Assembly: GCF_000003815.2 (NCBI RefSeq)
Contig: NC_049992.1
Location: 5,512,570 to 5,576,569 of the forward strand
Length of the DNA: 64,000 bases
From: Branchiostoma floridae
Lineage: Eukaryota; Chordata; Leptocardii; Amphioxiformes; Branchiostomatidae
Reading direction: 5' to 3'
Part shown: piece by piece, positions 11,901-22,544 of the stretch
Layout of the letters: every line of letters begins with the position of its first letter
Position numbering within the stretch: position 1 is the stretch's first letter
Program-made: the position numbers and the translations under genes
Notes under the pieces: model-generated
What the model was told of the DNA's origin: nothing
What the model saw: only the letters and a program-made list of their open reading frames with translations
Database searches by the model: none

Positions 11901-14900
11901 AGCAGTATAAGGTACATTAGTCTAGTTGAGCTAGCATACAATCCACTATTGGCTGTATTTCTATTTCTCCAATACTCAGTACTATCACCCATGTTGACAT
12001 AACACCAAGCATTCAGTCTCTTTCACAGAAGGCATTCAAATCTAACTTACTTGCTGTATTATGGCAAGCACCTTTAACTAGTTTATCATGTCCTAAGACT
12101 AGAGTGAAATACTGTTGGACTTGAGCTTCATCATTGTTGTACTCACTGTAGCTCTTTTCCTGAGGAATGCATCAGATTCATCCACAAAAAGCAGAAGCCT
12201 GTATGGAAAGTAATAGTATCAATATAATAAGATTATAGAAGTGAATTGTGAATATACAGAGCTACAATGTACTAAACCAGCTAAAGCTACTATTAATATA
12301 TTATAACAGCTAAAACTAGAGATTTACTGTCTACAATGTACAATGTACTATTATATTATAACAGCTAAAACTAAAGATTTAGTGTGTCTACAATGTACTA
12401 TTGTATTATAACAGCTAAAACTAAAGATTTAGTGTGTCTACAATGTAATTATATTATAACAGCTAAAACTAGAGATTTAGTGTGTCTACAATGTACTATT
12501 ATATTATAACAGCTAAAACTAGAGATTTAGTGTGTCTACAATGTACAATTATATCATAACAGCTAAAACTAGAGATTTAGTGTGTCTACAATGTACTACT
12601 ATTAAAAAGTATTATATTATAACAGCTGAAACTAGAGATTTAGTGTGTCTACAATGTACTATTAAAAAGTATTATATTATAACAGCTAAAACGAGAGATT
12701 TAGTGTGTCCACAATGTACCATACCAGCTAAAGCTAGAGGTTCAGTGTTGGGACCACTTTGAATGGAAGGACTACAAGGAAGTTCATGACAAAGAGAAAC
12801 TGAATCTTTCAAAGCAAAAAGCAGTATACAGTATACTCTCCATTACATTTGTAATCTGTATGTTGTAATGATGTAAAACTTTGGATTCAGAACCAAGGAC
12901 GGGACATGGTATTCGATACTTTATGGTAGATCTAGCAACAAATAAATCTATCTTTTGCATGAGTCACTCACCCTCTTCTGCTGGTGCCTGCCCAGTCGAA
13001 CACTTTGTGCATGGCTGTAACCCCCTCCCTCCCCATGGGGGCTACGTCCCCTCCAGTCATAATGGCATAGTCCATCCCAGAATGCAATGCTAAACTCTGC
13101 AACAAAAAAGTTGTTTTTCATTCAGGAGCAACTGCAGCAATGTTTGATAAAGATAGACAAGACAACAGAAACTACAAAATCTAGCTTGCTGTTGGTAAAA
13201 AATTCATATGTGGACAAATTACACCATATCTGACAGCAGAAAATTAAAATATGTTGTTGGGACATTTTGAAAATGGTGATATTCATTGATGTCGAACATG
13301 TAGATAAGTTATGACACTTAGTATGTATTACACATGAAGGGATTCTTTTTTGTTACATAACATGTACTGTTCATCCATGCAGATGATAGATTTTCCTTTA
13401 GAACAATTTAATCATCCTTTTACACATTTTAACTACATCTACTGCCTTTTAACATGCAAACATGTAATCTAAGCCAGTACTAAGTCTAATTCTTGAAGTT
13501 CTGTCTTACCTTTGCAAACATGGTCTTGCCAGTACCCGGGGGTCCGTGGAACAGGATATTTCTGTACACGCCTCGGTTCGCCTTGGTGTTCCTAGTTGCT
13601 ATGGCAATGTCTCGGACACGGGATTCCAAGGAAGGCTTGGGGGTTCAGAAAAAAATTATAATGTTTTCCCAGGTAAACATATTGTTTATGCAGGTGTGTT
13701 ATTTTTTCTTCTTCTGTCTGGGCTTAAAAGTGCATTAAGATATTGTAAATACCATACTTTTTATTCATTTTCAATCCCAAGCAATACTATAGGGCAAGAC
13801 TGACTAAAGGCCAAATGGGAAAACATTCTACATTTTTGCAAATATGTTGCCTTTCTAGTTTCTTTTATTTTCTCAATACCTACTGATATTATTATGGTAC
13901 GTGCACAAAGTTAATTATTTACTTTCTTATATACATCAAAGAGCATGAAAAACAAGTGCCAAATATAAAATTAATCTGAAAAATTTTCCCTGCACTATTT
14001 GATATGAAAGACAATTCAAAAACCTCACATTGAAGAGTATTCCCTCCAGTGCATCTTCTGGCTTGGTCATCAGTCTCTTGACTGTCTGAAAATTGAATTA
14101 TACGTTGTCAGTATCTTTGCATTTAAATGCAATCTTTATGAGCAGGCAAATCAAATCAAAATGTGTATCTTCACTACGTGCAGGGCAATCACTTTTGAAA
14201 AATAATCTTTTAAACATTTATCATAACTAGCTTTGCATTTAATATCACAAATAACAACAGCAATTATATCAGTAATAGGGGTGGGTACGGGTACAGAATT
14301 TTCAGGTCCGGTCCAGGTATAGAAGATTAGGTCCAGGTTCGAACCTGGACCTAACTGTCTATAAAACTTGTGAATGGACAATATGTAAAATAATGGTTGA
14401 TTATGCTAAAAAGGAACCTGTTTGGTGGAGTATCTGACTCCACTTGGTGTATTAACATCACATCTTCATGTAAACAACACTAACTGTCTGTAAGTTTTGA
14501 CAGTAGAAATTTGGTGACACTATAATACTAGTACTTTGCTCCTGTTATTTTTGTGGACCTGTAAGTCCTGAAACGTACACTGTATTAATGCCTGCCGATA
14601 CAATCTGACCATATTCTAATTGGTCCAAAATCTGGTCCCCTGATATCTTTCAGGTCAGTTCTTTTTACCGTTCCAACGGGATAGAAAAAAACTCTTTGTA
14701 CCGGTAAACCAACCCCTAATCAGTAATGTACTGTACATGATGATTTTCTAAAAATGGACATAACAAATTTTCTCAGGTTATTTCTTGTGGCTTGTCTTAC
14801 CTTAACGGGGTGTCTAATTCCCTCGAAGACACTTATTCTGGAAGTCTCCCTGACGAGTGCCGGTTTACCTAATCTGGCCTCGATGTAGCGTGCTGCGACT

Positions 14901-17900
14901 CCGGTCGCACCTCTGGCGGTATAGACACCTACTGCTAGTAACGTCAGACCAGCAACCTGAGGAGGTCAAGAGGGCTTTTAGCTAGGATTTTATCATAGGG
15001 AGTCCAAATTTATTGGTGAATTGCCGTAAGTGACTATTGTAGGGGGGTCCGGGGGCATCCACTTTCCATGGTGCAGAGTTTTTGATGATTTTAAGTTAAA
15101 ATAGTGCATTCTAAGGTATCCTAAGAGGTAAAAATACTGTTACAGAGGTCATAGTAGAAGACTGTGACCACAGATGACCTGGTAGCATCCCTGGTCAATC
15201 AGAATTTCATGCTTGTCAGACTTTTCTCCCCAGTGTAAGGGCGTCCAGGGGCATCAAATTTCTTGTTATTCCAAGAAAAGTGACGTGTTGACGCATGCCT
15301 GGCTAAAAGCCTGAGGTCAAGTTCAGAAAATATAGCCACTGCGCTCGAAATTCATTTTTGGGATTAGGTGCACTGGTGCACCCAGCTAAAAAAAATTGGG
15401 TGCACAAAAAACTTTTTGGGTGCACCACTTAAATTTAAGTATTCTAATGTCAAAAAACCTAATAACAAAACTTAGTTACAAGCTATCAAATTCTTAAACA
15501 AGTAACATGACAGACATTTTTATTATCTTTTTAACACTTAGATGTCAAGAATATGATGTATACTAGTATACTTGATATCTTTCCATACATAAACCTAAGA
15601 AAACATTTGGGTGCACCCTGTGCACCCACTGAAAAAAATTGGGTGCACAGTTCCAATTTTGGGTGCACCTGGGTGCACATGCACCCAGTATTTCGAGCCC
15701 TGATAGCACAGCATTCAGTTTTGAACAAATATATTGGAAGGCACCAATATCAAAGACAGGCCCCTAGTGTGGCTTCTACTGATGCCAGCATAATTATATG
15801 TGTGAAACAACTACATATAGAGGGGCAAGAGCAACAGAAAGAAACAATATCCTGACTCCCGGGATTCGAACCCGGGTAGCCTGATCTTGTCCCAACACGC
15901 AAACCACAACACCAAAAGCTCAGAGCTGTTGGCCTGGTCAGTTTGGCCTACTGTTGAACCCCACTGTTACACGTTCGTGCAAGATGACCAGGTTCATAAA
16001 ATTGTTTCACAATCTACAATATTGTCGTTTGAAAGTGTTCAAGGTGGCTTGGCATGGAAGTACACGAAATGTTAACACTTGATGCATGACAATGATGACT
16101 GAGTACACTGTACTTATAGTGCAAAAATTTATAACATCATCAGCTTGTGATTAAAAGCAGGGCTCGAAATACTGGGTGCATGTGCACCCAGGTGCACCCA
16201 AAATTGGAACTGTGCACCCAATTATTTTCTGTGGGTGCACAGGGTGCACCCAATATTTTCATAGGCTTATGTATGTAAAGATATGAAAGTATACTAGTAT
16301 ACATCATATTCTTGACATCTAAGTGTTAGAAAGATAATAAAAATGCCTGTCATGGTACTTGATGAAAACATATATTAACTAAGTTTTGTTATCAGGTTTT
16401 TCTGACATTCTACTTAAATTTAAGACTTAGTGGTGCACCCAAAATTTTTTTGGTGCACCCAATTTTTTAAGCTGGGTGCACCAGTGCACTTAATCCCCAA
16501 AATGAATTTCGAGCCCTGAAAAGAGATGAACCAATGCAGCATGTAGTAATCCTGAGGTATATATACTTCAGATATTAAGGTATAAAAACTCACTGTGGCT
16601 GAAACTTTGTCCCAATCTGCAATAAAAGCCTTGAAACCATCCCCCAATACTGCACCTGCAGTTCTGGAGTGAATCACAAGGGGGCATTGTCAGTACAACC
16701 TGTCACCAATACCAACACAATTACTGCCTTAAAATCACTTTGTAGCAAGATGTATCATCGGTATGTTGTACTTTAATGCAATAGTGAAGGCATTCAGTAG
16801 TTATGCTAGATAGATCTTGCTCACACAGCACACTACTTGTTTGTAAAAATGGTCTTGTGCTACCATGCTAAGGCTAAGTTTGATACAGAAACAACAATTT
16901 GTGCCAAGATGAGAGTTTCTAGTACAACTTACTTGATCCCCTCCATGACCGTACTTCTGTGTTCGGAGGCCTTCAGTTCCACAACAAAATACTTTGGTAA
17001 AATGTGCTGTGCTACCATGGTCAGGCTAAGTTTGATACAAGAAATAACCCCACAGTATGTTTTTTTCCTTCCATTTTCACTACAAGATGAGAGTTTTCCA
17101 GCACAACTTACTTGATCCCCTCCATGACCGTAGTTCTGTGGTAAAATGTGCTGTGCTACCATGGTCAGGCTAAGTTTGATACAAGAAATAACCCCACAGT
17201 ATGTTTATTTTCTTCCATTTTCACAACAAGATGAGAGTTTTTAGCACAACTTACTTGATCCCCTCCATGACCGTAGTTCTGTGTTCGGAGGCCTTGAGTC
17301 TGATCTGCTCCAGGTTCAGGTCTTGGTTCTCACGGTCGGCTTTCGCCTTCGCTGTCGTCTCCGCTTCTATTCTCTTCATGTCGTTCTGCAGACGGAGCTG
17401 TGCCTCGTATTCCATCGTAGCTGAAGGAAATAATAATAATAAGTTTATTGCGAATCCTTGTTCTTCAGTCAAAGGGGCATTGTTTGTTTCATTTGCGGAT
17501 CCGAAATTAACTTTAACCTCCTCAAAATCTTTGTTCAAAGTACAAGACTCATAGACCATCGTCCTCAAACAAATATGCAAATTTTCTTTAAGCCAATCTT
17601 TTGCTCTTTAATCAGATTTTGGATACCCAATAGATGGAAAAAAAGTTTCTGTGGCCTGTTTGATATGTAGCAAATCCCAAGGATATCAGATCAATCATCT
17701 GATAAGTTAAACACTTATCTAATAGGAGTAGTCAGTGGGTTGGTATGGTGTCAGTCTCTTTGGAGCTTACTTGTGAGTACACCCACTTTCGGTTGCTAGA
17801 AAGCTTTCAGTTGCTCTCTCAAAGTCAAACATGCCTGTCTAAGATTGTTGCCCCATCAACTTTTGCTTGCCAGAAAGGTGACTGCAGGGTTAAACAAGTT

Positions 17901-20900
17901 TTCAAAAATTCACTTGTCCTATCAGGTAAGTACATAAAAAATTTACTTGCCCGAACCAAATTTTCACTTGCACGAAATTTAATTATATTTTTCTATGTAT
18001 TTTCACTTTGTTTACCTCGCTGACGAGAGAAAGTTTTTGAGTTTTGATGTGGCCCTATCATCCAAAATCGATGTTTCTACTGGCTTGAAAATGACATGGT
18101 CAATATAGGTAGGCATTCAGCCCCATGTGCTGTCACACTCAGTGGTAATTTGAGCGGGTCACAACTGGAAATTCTTACTTGCCCGTCGGGCAAGTGGGGA
18201 AGCACTTCTGCTTGCCCGAACAGCACTTTTACTTGCCCGGAACAATTGGGCTAATGGACTTGTTTATCCCTGGTGACTGGCACCCAAGGTACAGAATAGG
18301 AAGTTGAAACACACCAAGGCCAAAGAAACCTAATCTCCATGCAGATCCTACGATGGAATAAAATAGTACTAAACTGGCAAAGGAGTGTAGTCAGCTAAGA
18401 GGTGTGCATTTTCCTTGTAGTGTGTTTGGCAAATGTACACCTCTTGGCTGACTATACTCCTTGGCCAGTTTGGTTACAACTTATGCCATCATAGGATCTC
18501 CTTGGAGATTACTCCTTGACCAGCTTTGACCACGGTAGCGAAACACACTAAGCCGGCTTCACTCCTCTGCCAGCTTTTGATACTATCACATGCTACCATA
18601 GGATCTGCTTGCATTGGAGATTATAAGAAACCCTGCTGGGCTCCAGGGCTGTAACAAAGACAAAGAGTGAAAGTACATCACACCTTTCCTCATGGCCTCC
18701 TGTTTCTTGACCGACTCCTCCTGTCTGGCCAGCTGGTCTTCCTGCATCCTCTTCTGCTGAATAAGCTGATCGTCGTACCGCCTACGCGCCAACTGGTCCT
18801 GGTACTGTGCTCGCTGTGAAGGAGAAGGGCAAAATAGTAGATAAACTAGAGTTCAGGGACCTCATACCTCCATGAAATATTTATTGCTTTTTTTGTGGAT
18901 GGTATGTATGTTTATAGTCGGTTGTATTTGAGAGTAATGGTTATAAATGTTATGGGAAAGTAGTGGTGTATTTACACAGAGGATGTCCATCTGATTAGTA
19001 ATTATTAAAATGTGACACTTAATTGTGGAATGTGCGTTTAATAGGTCGGTGGCATATGGTAGCGTGGTGTTCCTTAAGCTTGATGTTTGGCATTTAAACT
19101 GTCTAAGGTTGTCAGCATTATTGAGGTTCGACTATGTGCCTCAGAGCGGTGTGGTGGGAGGAAGTTGGGAAACTCAAAAAGAAGGGATGTGGCCAATTTT
19201 AGTCAGATGGTGATTTGATTTTCCAACAATATGTCATAACATCAGCTGTTCACACAGTACAAAAACGAGATGCACACTTTCCTCTGACAGCCCTACACCA
19301 ACTGTAAGATGAATACTTGGCGCCAACCCCGTCTGCTAAAAAACAAGCACCATTGGCTACAAAACAGACAACTAACAACTGTCCCTTATCGTAACAAAAT
19401 CTGTATCGCCCATAAAACTTCTGACACCCAACCCAGATGAATATAACCTCCATTCCATGACATTTCATGGAGGTAACTATCATCAGTACCATTCGATTAG
19501 CTGACAGTGACAGCCTGAATTTTGTCTGCACAGAGGACCAATGCTGTCTGATGTTTTACTGATTTCAGCTGGGCAAAAGTCAATAAGAAGAACTGCTCCA
19601 TGATCATTTTCATCATCATCTTTGTCATCTCTATATAATGTTGAAATTAGGGGTGTGTACCAGTACAGATAATTCAGATCCAGGTCCAGTCCAGGTGCAG
19701 AGGATCAGGTCCCAGTCCAGACCTAAAGCTGGACCTTACTGTTTGTGAATGGGCAATACTCAAAACAATAGTCCATTTTGCTATTAATAATAAAGGAATC
19801 TGTTTGGTGGAGTGTCCTATCTTCGTCTTAACAACACTAACTGCCTCTGTTAATTTAGACCAAATATGACTATAGCAACTTGATAGATAGAATTGACTAC
19901 TGTAAATGCAGAAATGACCACTTCACCGCGAACTTAAATCCACTGCGAACATTTTTCTATCATGATATTAGATTGCAGTCTATGGTGTTACTGCGAACTT
20001 AAGTCCACTGCGAAAAGTCCTTTTTCCCGCTACCGCGAAATTAAATCCCTGCGAACTTAAATGCATTACATTATATCAACTCTCCTCTATGCACTCGTGG
20101 TATTTGCTTGGACCAATAAACGTCAAAACATAACTGACGCCGTAGTGCCGGTATAATCTGTTCATTTTCCAATCGGCACAACATCCGGTCCACTAAATTT
20201 ATAAGGGTCCATTTTTTTCTGGAATGGCCCAACAACAAAAAAAATGGATTTTTACCGGTGTGCCAGTACTAACCCCTAGTTTGTTCAAAGATCCAATATT
20301 ATGCATCTCAGCAAATTGACTCTAAATTCTTAGGAAGTCAAACTCAAAGGAGCTTCTTGAGCAGCTGAGGACCTTGACTTGTGCCAGTTCTTACCTCCTG
20401 ATGTTGTTTGGTCTCTGCTGCCATGAGACAGTTCTTACCTCCTGATGTTGTTAAGTCTCTGCTGCCATGAGACAGTTCTTACCTCCTGATGTTGTTTGGT
20501 CTCTGCTGAGACAGTTCTTACCTCCTGATGTTGTTTAGTCTCTGCTGCCATGAGACAGTTCTTACCTCCTGATGTTGTTTGGTCTCTGCTGCCATGAGAC
20601 AGTTCTTACCTCCTGATGTTGTTTAGTCTCTGCTGAGACAGTTCTTACCACCTGATGTTGTTTAGTCTCTGCTGAGACAGTTCTTACCTCCTGNNNNNNN
20701 NNNNNNNNNNNNNNNNNNNNNNNNNNNNNNNNNNNNNNNNNNNNNNNNNNNNNNNNNNNNNNNNNNNNNNNNNNNNNNNNNNNNNNNNNNNNNAGCTGCA
20801 CTCTGTGATGCGCAATTCCTCACATGGATTAGCATGGAAAATGTTACAGTTAAAAGCTGGACACACTCAAGGAAAAAGACGAGCCTGGAGACAGCTTTGT

Positions 20901-22218
20901 GTCTACCTTGTCTCTCGAACGACCTGGAGGTCAAGGGACAAGGTAGGTACATGTAGGTAGACCCTAAGTTTTAAAGATACATGTATGATGTACTTTCTAG
21001 CTCTTATATAGAGATATGAAGATAGTACATGTCTGTATATTAGACCATTCAATGATAGTTATCCTAAACTGTGAATACAAACTGCTGACATTTGATGAGG
21101 AATTAACACTTTGTTAGCAAGCTAAAGTATTGAGCCAGCGTTTACTACAGAGTGACCTCTGGCTCAACACTTTCACTTGCTAACCACTGGTCACTACAGG
21201 AGAAGGTAGTCAGGCTAGAATTTACTCACTTTGATCTCTTTCTGTTGCTCCAACTGTTTGGTCTCCTCCTGCATGCGAGCCAGCTGGAGAGCCTCTTTTG
21301 CATTGACTGGGAGTGAGGAATAGAGAAACGATCAGTCAGACTTACTCAGAGCATTTCGAGTGTCTTTGAAATCAAAGGTCTTTGATTTGGAAGGTTGATA
21401 AGGAGTTTGAGGTGACTCTGACAGCTGAAGGAGTGGCCTGGATGCCAGACTGTTTCCAGGGCCTACAGACCAGCTCCTCTAGCTATCTGCTCTACAGCGT
21501 ATACATTTGTACACCATTACATGCAGGCCTGAAGAACTTTAACCACAGCCCTTTTACCACCAACTACGATTTCTTTCTTCGTTCATCAAACTGTGTCATT
21601 CAAATTTCAATATTTATGTTAGTCATCGCTCATCAAGTCACTGGAATATTGTGAATATTCATGAATATGATTTGTGACCTTCATAAATTGATCCGCATAT
21701 GGAGGTCAAGTGCCAGGCCACATGCACCATAATGCTTAACAATCATATACATACATGTATTCATACCTTATATTCATAAAAGAAATTTTGCATCATACGC
21801 TCAATCATAAATCATGCAAGTATTTTGAGGTACAAATAATTATGTACGAAGAAAAAGCATGCTAGTACTGTATTTAGTAAAAATAAGAGAGGTACTGATG
21901 TAAATTAAACCATAATTTGTATGGCTGACCATCAACACATTTTAACGTTCATTATTCAGTATAAAACAAAAATTCCGATCTCTATCTACGCCCAGATCTC
22001 GACTTACCAGATTTGTCCAGCTCTCTTGCCGCCGACGCTGCCCGTTCAAGTCCCGTCGGGTCGAACTTCCATCCTCCCCCTCCTCCACCGCCGCCTCCCT
22101 CCGAACCTTCCGACGACCCCTTCCCCTTGTCGTCTCCCCCCGGGGGTGGTGGGGGGTTGGCGAACTGGGTAAAGTCCTGGGGGTACTGGTCCTTCTTCAC
22201 TCCGAATAACCACGACAT
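5875..22218 (-). CDS. ATAD3: ATAD3 family mitochondrial AAA+ ATPase (16 exons; exon 3 partly in the assembly gap)
   Basis: Exons on the minus strand: 22218-22008, 21306-21230, exon 3 in or next to the gap at 20694-20793, 18813-18684, 17420-17255, 16663-16594, 14956-14801, 14085-14029, 13635-13510, 13096-12972, 12198-12147, 11829-11759, 11599-11508, 11117-11039, 7825-7717, 6084-5875. Exons other than 3 give 576 aa in one frame with consistent phases. Order of features: MSWLFGVKK and a Pro/Gly-rich N-terminus, [10 protein letters not shown], long charged coiled coil, membrane segment [14 protein letters not shown], Walker A GPPGTGKT, Walker [28 protein letters not shown], and C-terminal ASEDGVL. 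ATAD3 proteins sit in the mitochondrial inner membrane and affect nucleoids, cristae and cholesterol handling. The C-terminal tail is extended by a Pro-rich duplication. Introns are heavily invaded by transposons. Confidence 0.93.
6132..6575. mobile_element. Mariner-like MITE, CTGTAAATGCA family (composite)
   Basis: Starts TA|CTGTAAATTCA and ends TGCATTTACAG|TA, as at 47457-47664. The interior repeats a block (TTCGCGGTGAATCAGC) twice, so it looks like two partly merged copies. Lies in ATAD3 intron 15. Confidence 0.65.
6914..7266. mobile_element. Non-autonomous hAT element with exact 8-bp target-site duplication
   Basis: TIRs CAGGCTTTTAGC and GCTAAAAGCCTG, flanked by ATATACAT at 6906-6913 and 7267-7274. 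CAGG-type ends and an 8-bp duplication fit hAT. A second copy is at 14971-15313. In ATAD3 intron 15. Confidence 0.85.
7404..7663 (-). mobile_element. tRNA-derived SINE
   Basis: Read on the minus strand from 7663, it opens with a tRNA-like head with an A box (TGGCTGAGTGGG) and B box (GAGTTCGATACC); the anticodon loop CTTGCAT suggests a tRNA-Ala(TGC) ancestor. The body continues to about 7404. A second copy is at 36405-36672. The head lacks a paired acceptor stem, so it is not a working tRNA gene. In ATAD3 intron 15, about 55 bp from the exon 15 donor. Confidence 0.75.
8599..10358. mobile_element. Unclassified insertion nested in a hAT-like element
   Basis: Bounded by the break in the host element. 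The left end has GCCTTGCCG inside a small palindrome and the right end has CGGCAAGGC at 10325-10333, so short inverted ends are possible. It has no ORF beyond about 63 codons and carries a tRNA-like segment followed by a T run. The class is unknown. Confidence 0.6.
9402..9481 (+). pseudogene. tRNA-like Pol III sequence with T-run terminator
   Basis: A box TGGCGTAGTGGTTAGC, B box GGTTCGAACCC, and a T run at about 9471-9480. Acceptor and T stems pair poorly, so this is a tRNA-derived element or tRNA pseudogene rather than a functional tRNA. Confidence 0.5.
10600..11025 (+). mobile_element. 3' end of a non-LTR retrotransposon
   Basis: The reading frame ends [15 protein letters not shown] then stop at about 10770, matching the SFxPRAxxLxN close of many CR1-like RT proteins. 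It is followed by a 3' UTR ending in AATAAACCTTGAACCTTGAA. The tail ends about 18 bp from the ATAD3 exon 14 donor, antisense to the gene. Confidence 0.6.
11113..11509 (+). mobile_element. 5'-truncated non-LTR retrotransposon that fills ATAD3 intron 13
   Basis: Encodes, with one frameshift, RT C-terminal segments: [20 protein letters not shown], then [11 protein letters not shown], then [20 protein letters not shown] and [10 protein letters not shown], stop at about 11416. It is followed by a 3' UTR and a GATACA-type tail. The direct repeat CAGACCT lies at 11113-11119 and 11503-11509. These repeats coincide with the splice junctions of ATAD3 exons 14 and 13. Antisense to ATAD3. Confidence 0.85.
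12305..12730. repeat. Minisatellite, unit about 50-60 bp
   Basis: About eight copies of a unit containing ATAACAGCTAAAACTAGAG and TTTAGTGTGTCTACAATGTA, within ATAD3 intron 10. No exon sequence is included. Confidence 0.85.
14276..14718. mobile_element. Non-autonomous hAT element, TAGGGG family
   Basis: Ends TAGGGGTGGGTAC and GTAAACCAACCCCTA, flanked by exact 8-bp ATCAGTAA at 14268-14275 and 14719-14726. In ATAD3 intron 7. Related copies at 19648-20278 and about 38885-39045. Confidence 0.85.
14971..15313. mobile_element. Non-autonomous hAT element at the ATAD3 exon 7 acceptor
   Basis: A second copy of the 6914-7266 family, flanked by exact 8-bp AGGTCAAG at 14963-14970 and 15314-15321. Exon 7 begins at 14956, so the element ends 14 bp before it and its terminus plus the duplication form the polypyrimidine tract. 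Confidence 0.85.
15339..15702. mobile_element. hAT-like GGTGCACCC-family element, inverted copy
   Basis: Same family as 8293, 16158 and 38238 but in the opposite orientation; the left end is degenerate (CTGCGCTCGAAAT). In ATAD3 intron 6. Confidence 0.75.
15857..15925 (-). pseudogene. tRNA-like sequence with strong B box
   Basis: The minus strand has a perfect T stem-loop (CCGGG/TTCGAAT/CCCGG) and an A-box-like TGGTGTTGTGGTTTGCGTG, but the acceptor strands do not pair. Probably the head of a tRNA-derived element. In ATAD3 intron 6. Confidence 0.5.
16158..16518. mobile_element. hAT-like GGTGCACCC-family element
   Basis: TIRs CAGGGCTCGAAAT and ATTTCGAGCCCTG, flanked by AAAAG at 16153-16157 and 16519-16523; 361 bp. 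In ATAD3 intron 6, 75 bp from exon 6. Confidence 0.85.
16848..17300 (-). repeat. Tandem array copying the ATAD3 exon 5 3' end and its splice donor
   Basis: Three units, spaced about 179 and 143 bp. Each holds the exon 5 tail (TTVMEGI, then the AA|GTAAGT donor) and downstream intron with CTAAGTTTGATAC. The genuine exon 5 ends at 17255; the extra exon fragments lie at 17112-17140 and 16933-16976 and lack their own acceptor. Confidence 0.85.
17885..18272. mobile_element. Non-autonomous hAT-like element, ACTTGCCC-repeat family
   Basis: A second copy of the 4512-4833 family: ends CAGGGTTAAACAAGT and ACTTGTTTATCCCTG, flanked by GTGACTG (17878-17884 and 18273-18279). In ATAD3 intron 4. Confidence 0.75.
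18331..18635. mobile_element. Palindromic DNA element, ATCTCCAGGCAGAT family
   Basis: Begins AATCTCCATGCAGATCCTA and ends in the reverse (ATCTGCTTGCATTGGAGATT), with inner repeats such as GGCCAGTTTG and ACTCCTTGG. Related copies at 25541-25678 and 26143-26363. In ATAD3 intron 4. Confidence 0.6.
19648..20278. mobile_element. hAT element, TAGGGG family, with a nested mariner-like MITE
   Basis: Ends TAGGGGTGTGTAC and AGTACTAACCCCTA. The interior at about 19900-20070 is a copy of the CTGTAAATGCA MITE, placed after TA. In ATAD3 intron 3. Confidence 0.65.
20385..20693 (-). repeat. Minisatellite copying the ATAD3 exon 3 donor junction
   Basis: Eight copies, up to the gap, of a 39- or 44-bp unit. 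On the minus strand each unit reads exon (AETKQHQE, the conserved ATAD3 SEETRQHQ region) then the donor GAG|GTAAGAACTG. The 39-bp units keep the reading frame open as 13 codons; the 44-bp units carry an extra 5 bp and shift it. One copy has a changed donor flank (CACCTG on the plus strand). Confidence 0.9.
20694..20793. other. Assembly gap of 100 N
   Basis: Exactly 100 N, the usual placeholder for a gap of unknown size. It hides most of ATAD3 exon 3 and the other edge of the minisatellite. A possible acceptor (CACAG|AGTGCAGCT on the minus strand) lies right at its far edge at about 20794-20802. Confidence 0.98.
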
Positions 22219-22544
22219 TTTGAAGATTTTTAGATGGTTTTGCGGAGAGAGGTTTGAAGTGATGTAACTCGCACGTGCGGTTTCACCTCTGTTAAAGCGC
22301 CGGGTAAGAGCACGTGCGTAACAACAGTGTATGTTTGGCAGCTTCAAAATTCGCATTGAAAAATTTCATATTTTTATCATAAACAGCAAAAATGGAAACA
22401 TTTCCAACAAAACAACTTTTTGTAAACTTTTAACATGCTTACTTTATAACTTAATTGACAAATATTGAGTGTATTGTACGTTTTAAGGTTAGTAGTGCAG
22501 GGTTAGGCAATAAAGGACTACGTTTTTATAAATGATTTTCCAAG
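22219..22544. promoter_or_regulatory. Bidirectional promoter between ATAD3 and TYW2
   Basis: Only 326 bp separate the two divergent start codons. Two CACGTG E-boxes, each in the context GCACGTGCG, lie at 22272-22277 and 22311-22316. A YY1-like CAAGATGGCCGCG (22541-22553) overlaps the TYW2 start codon. Factor identities are inferred from motif resemblance. Confidence 0.7.

Noticed and set aside
15857-15925. Functional tRNA gene
   Set aside because: Only the T arm is intact; the acceptor strands are not complementary.
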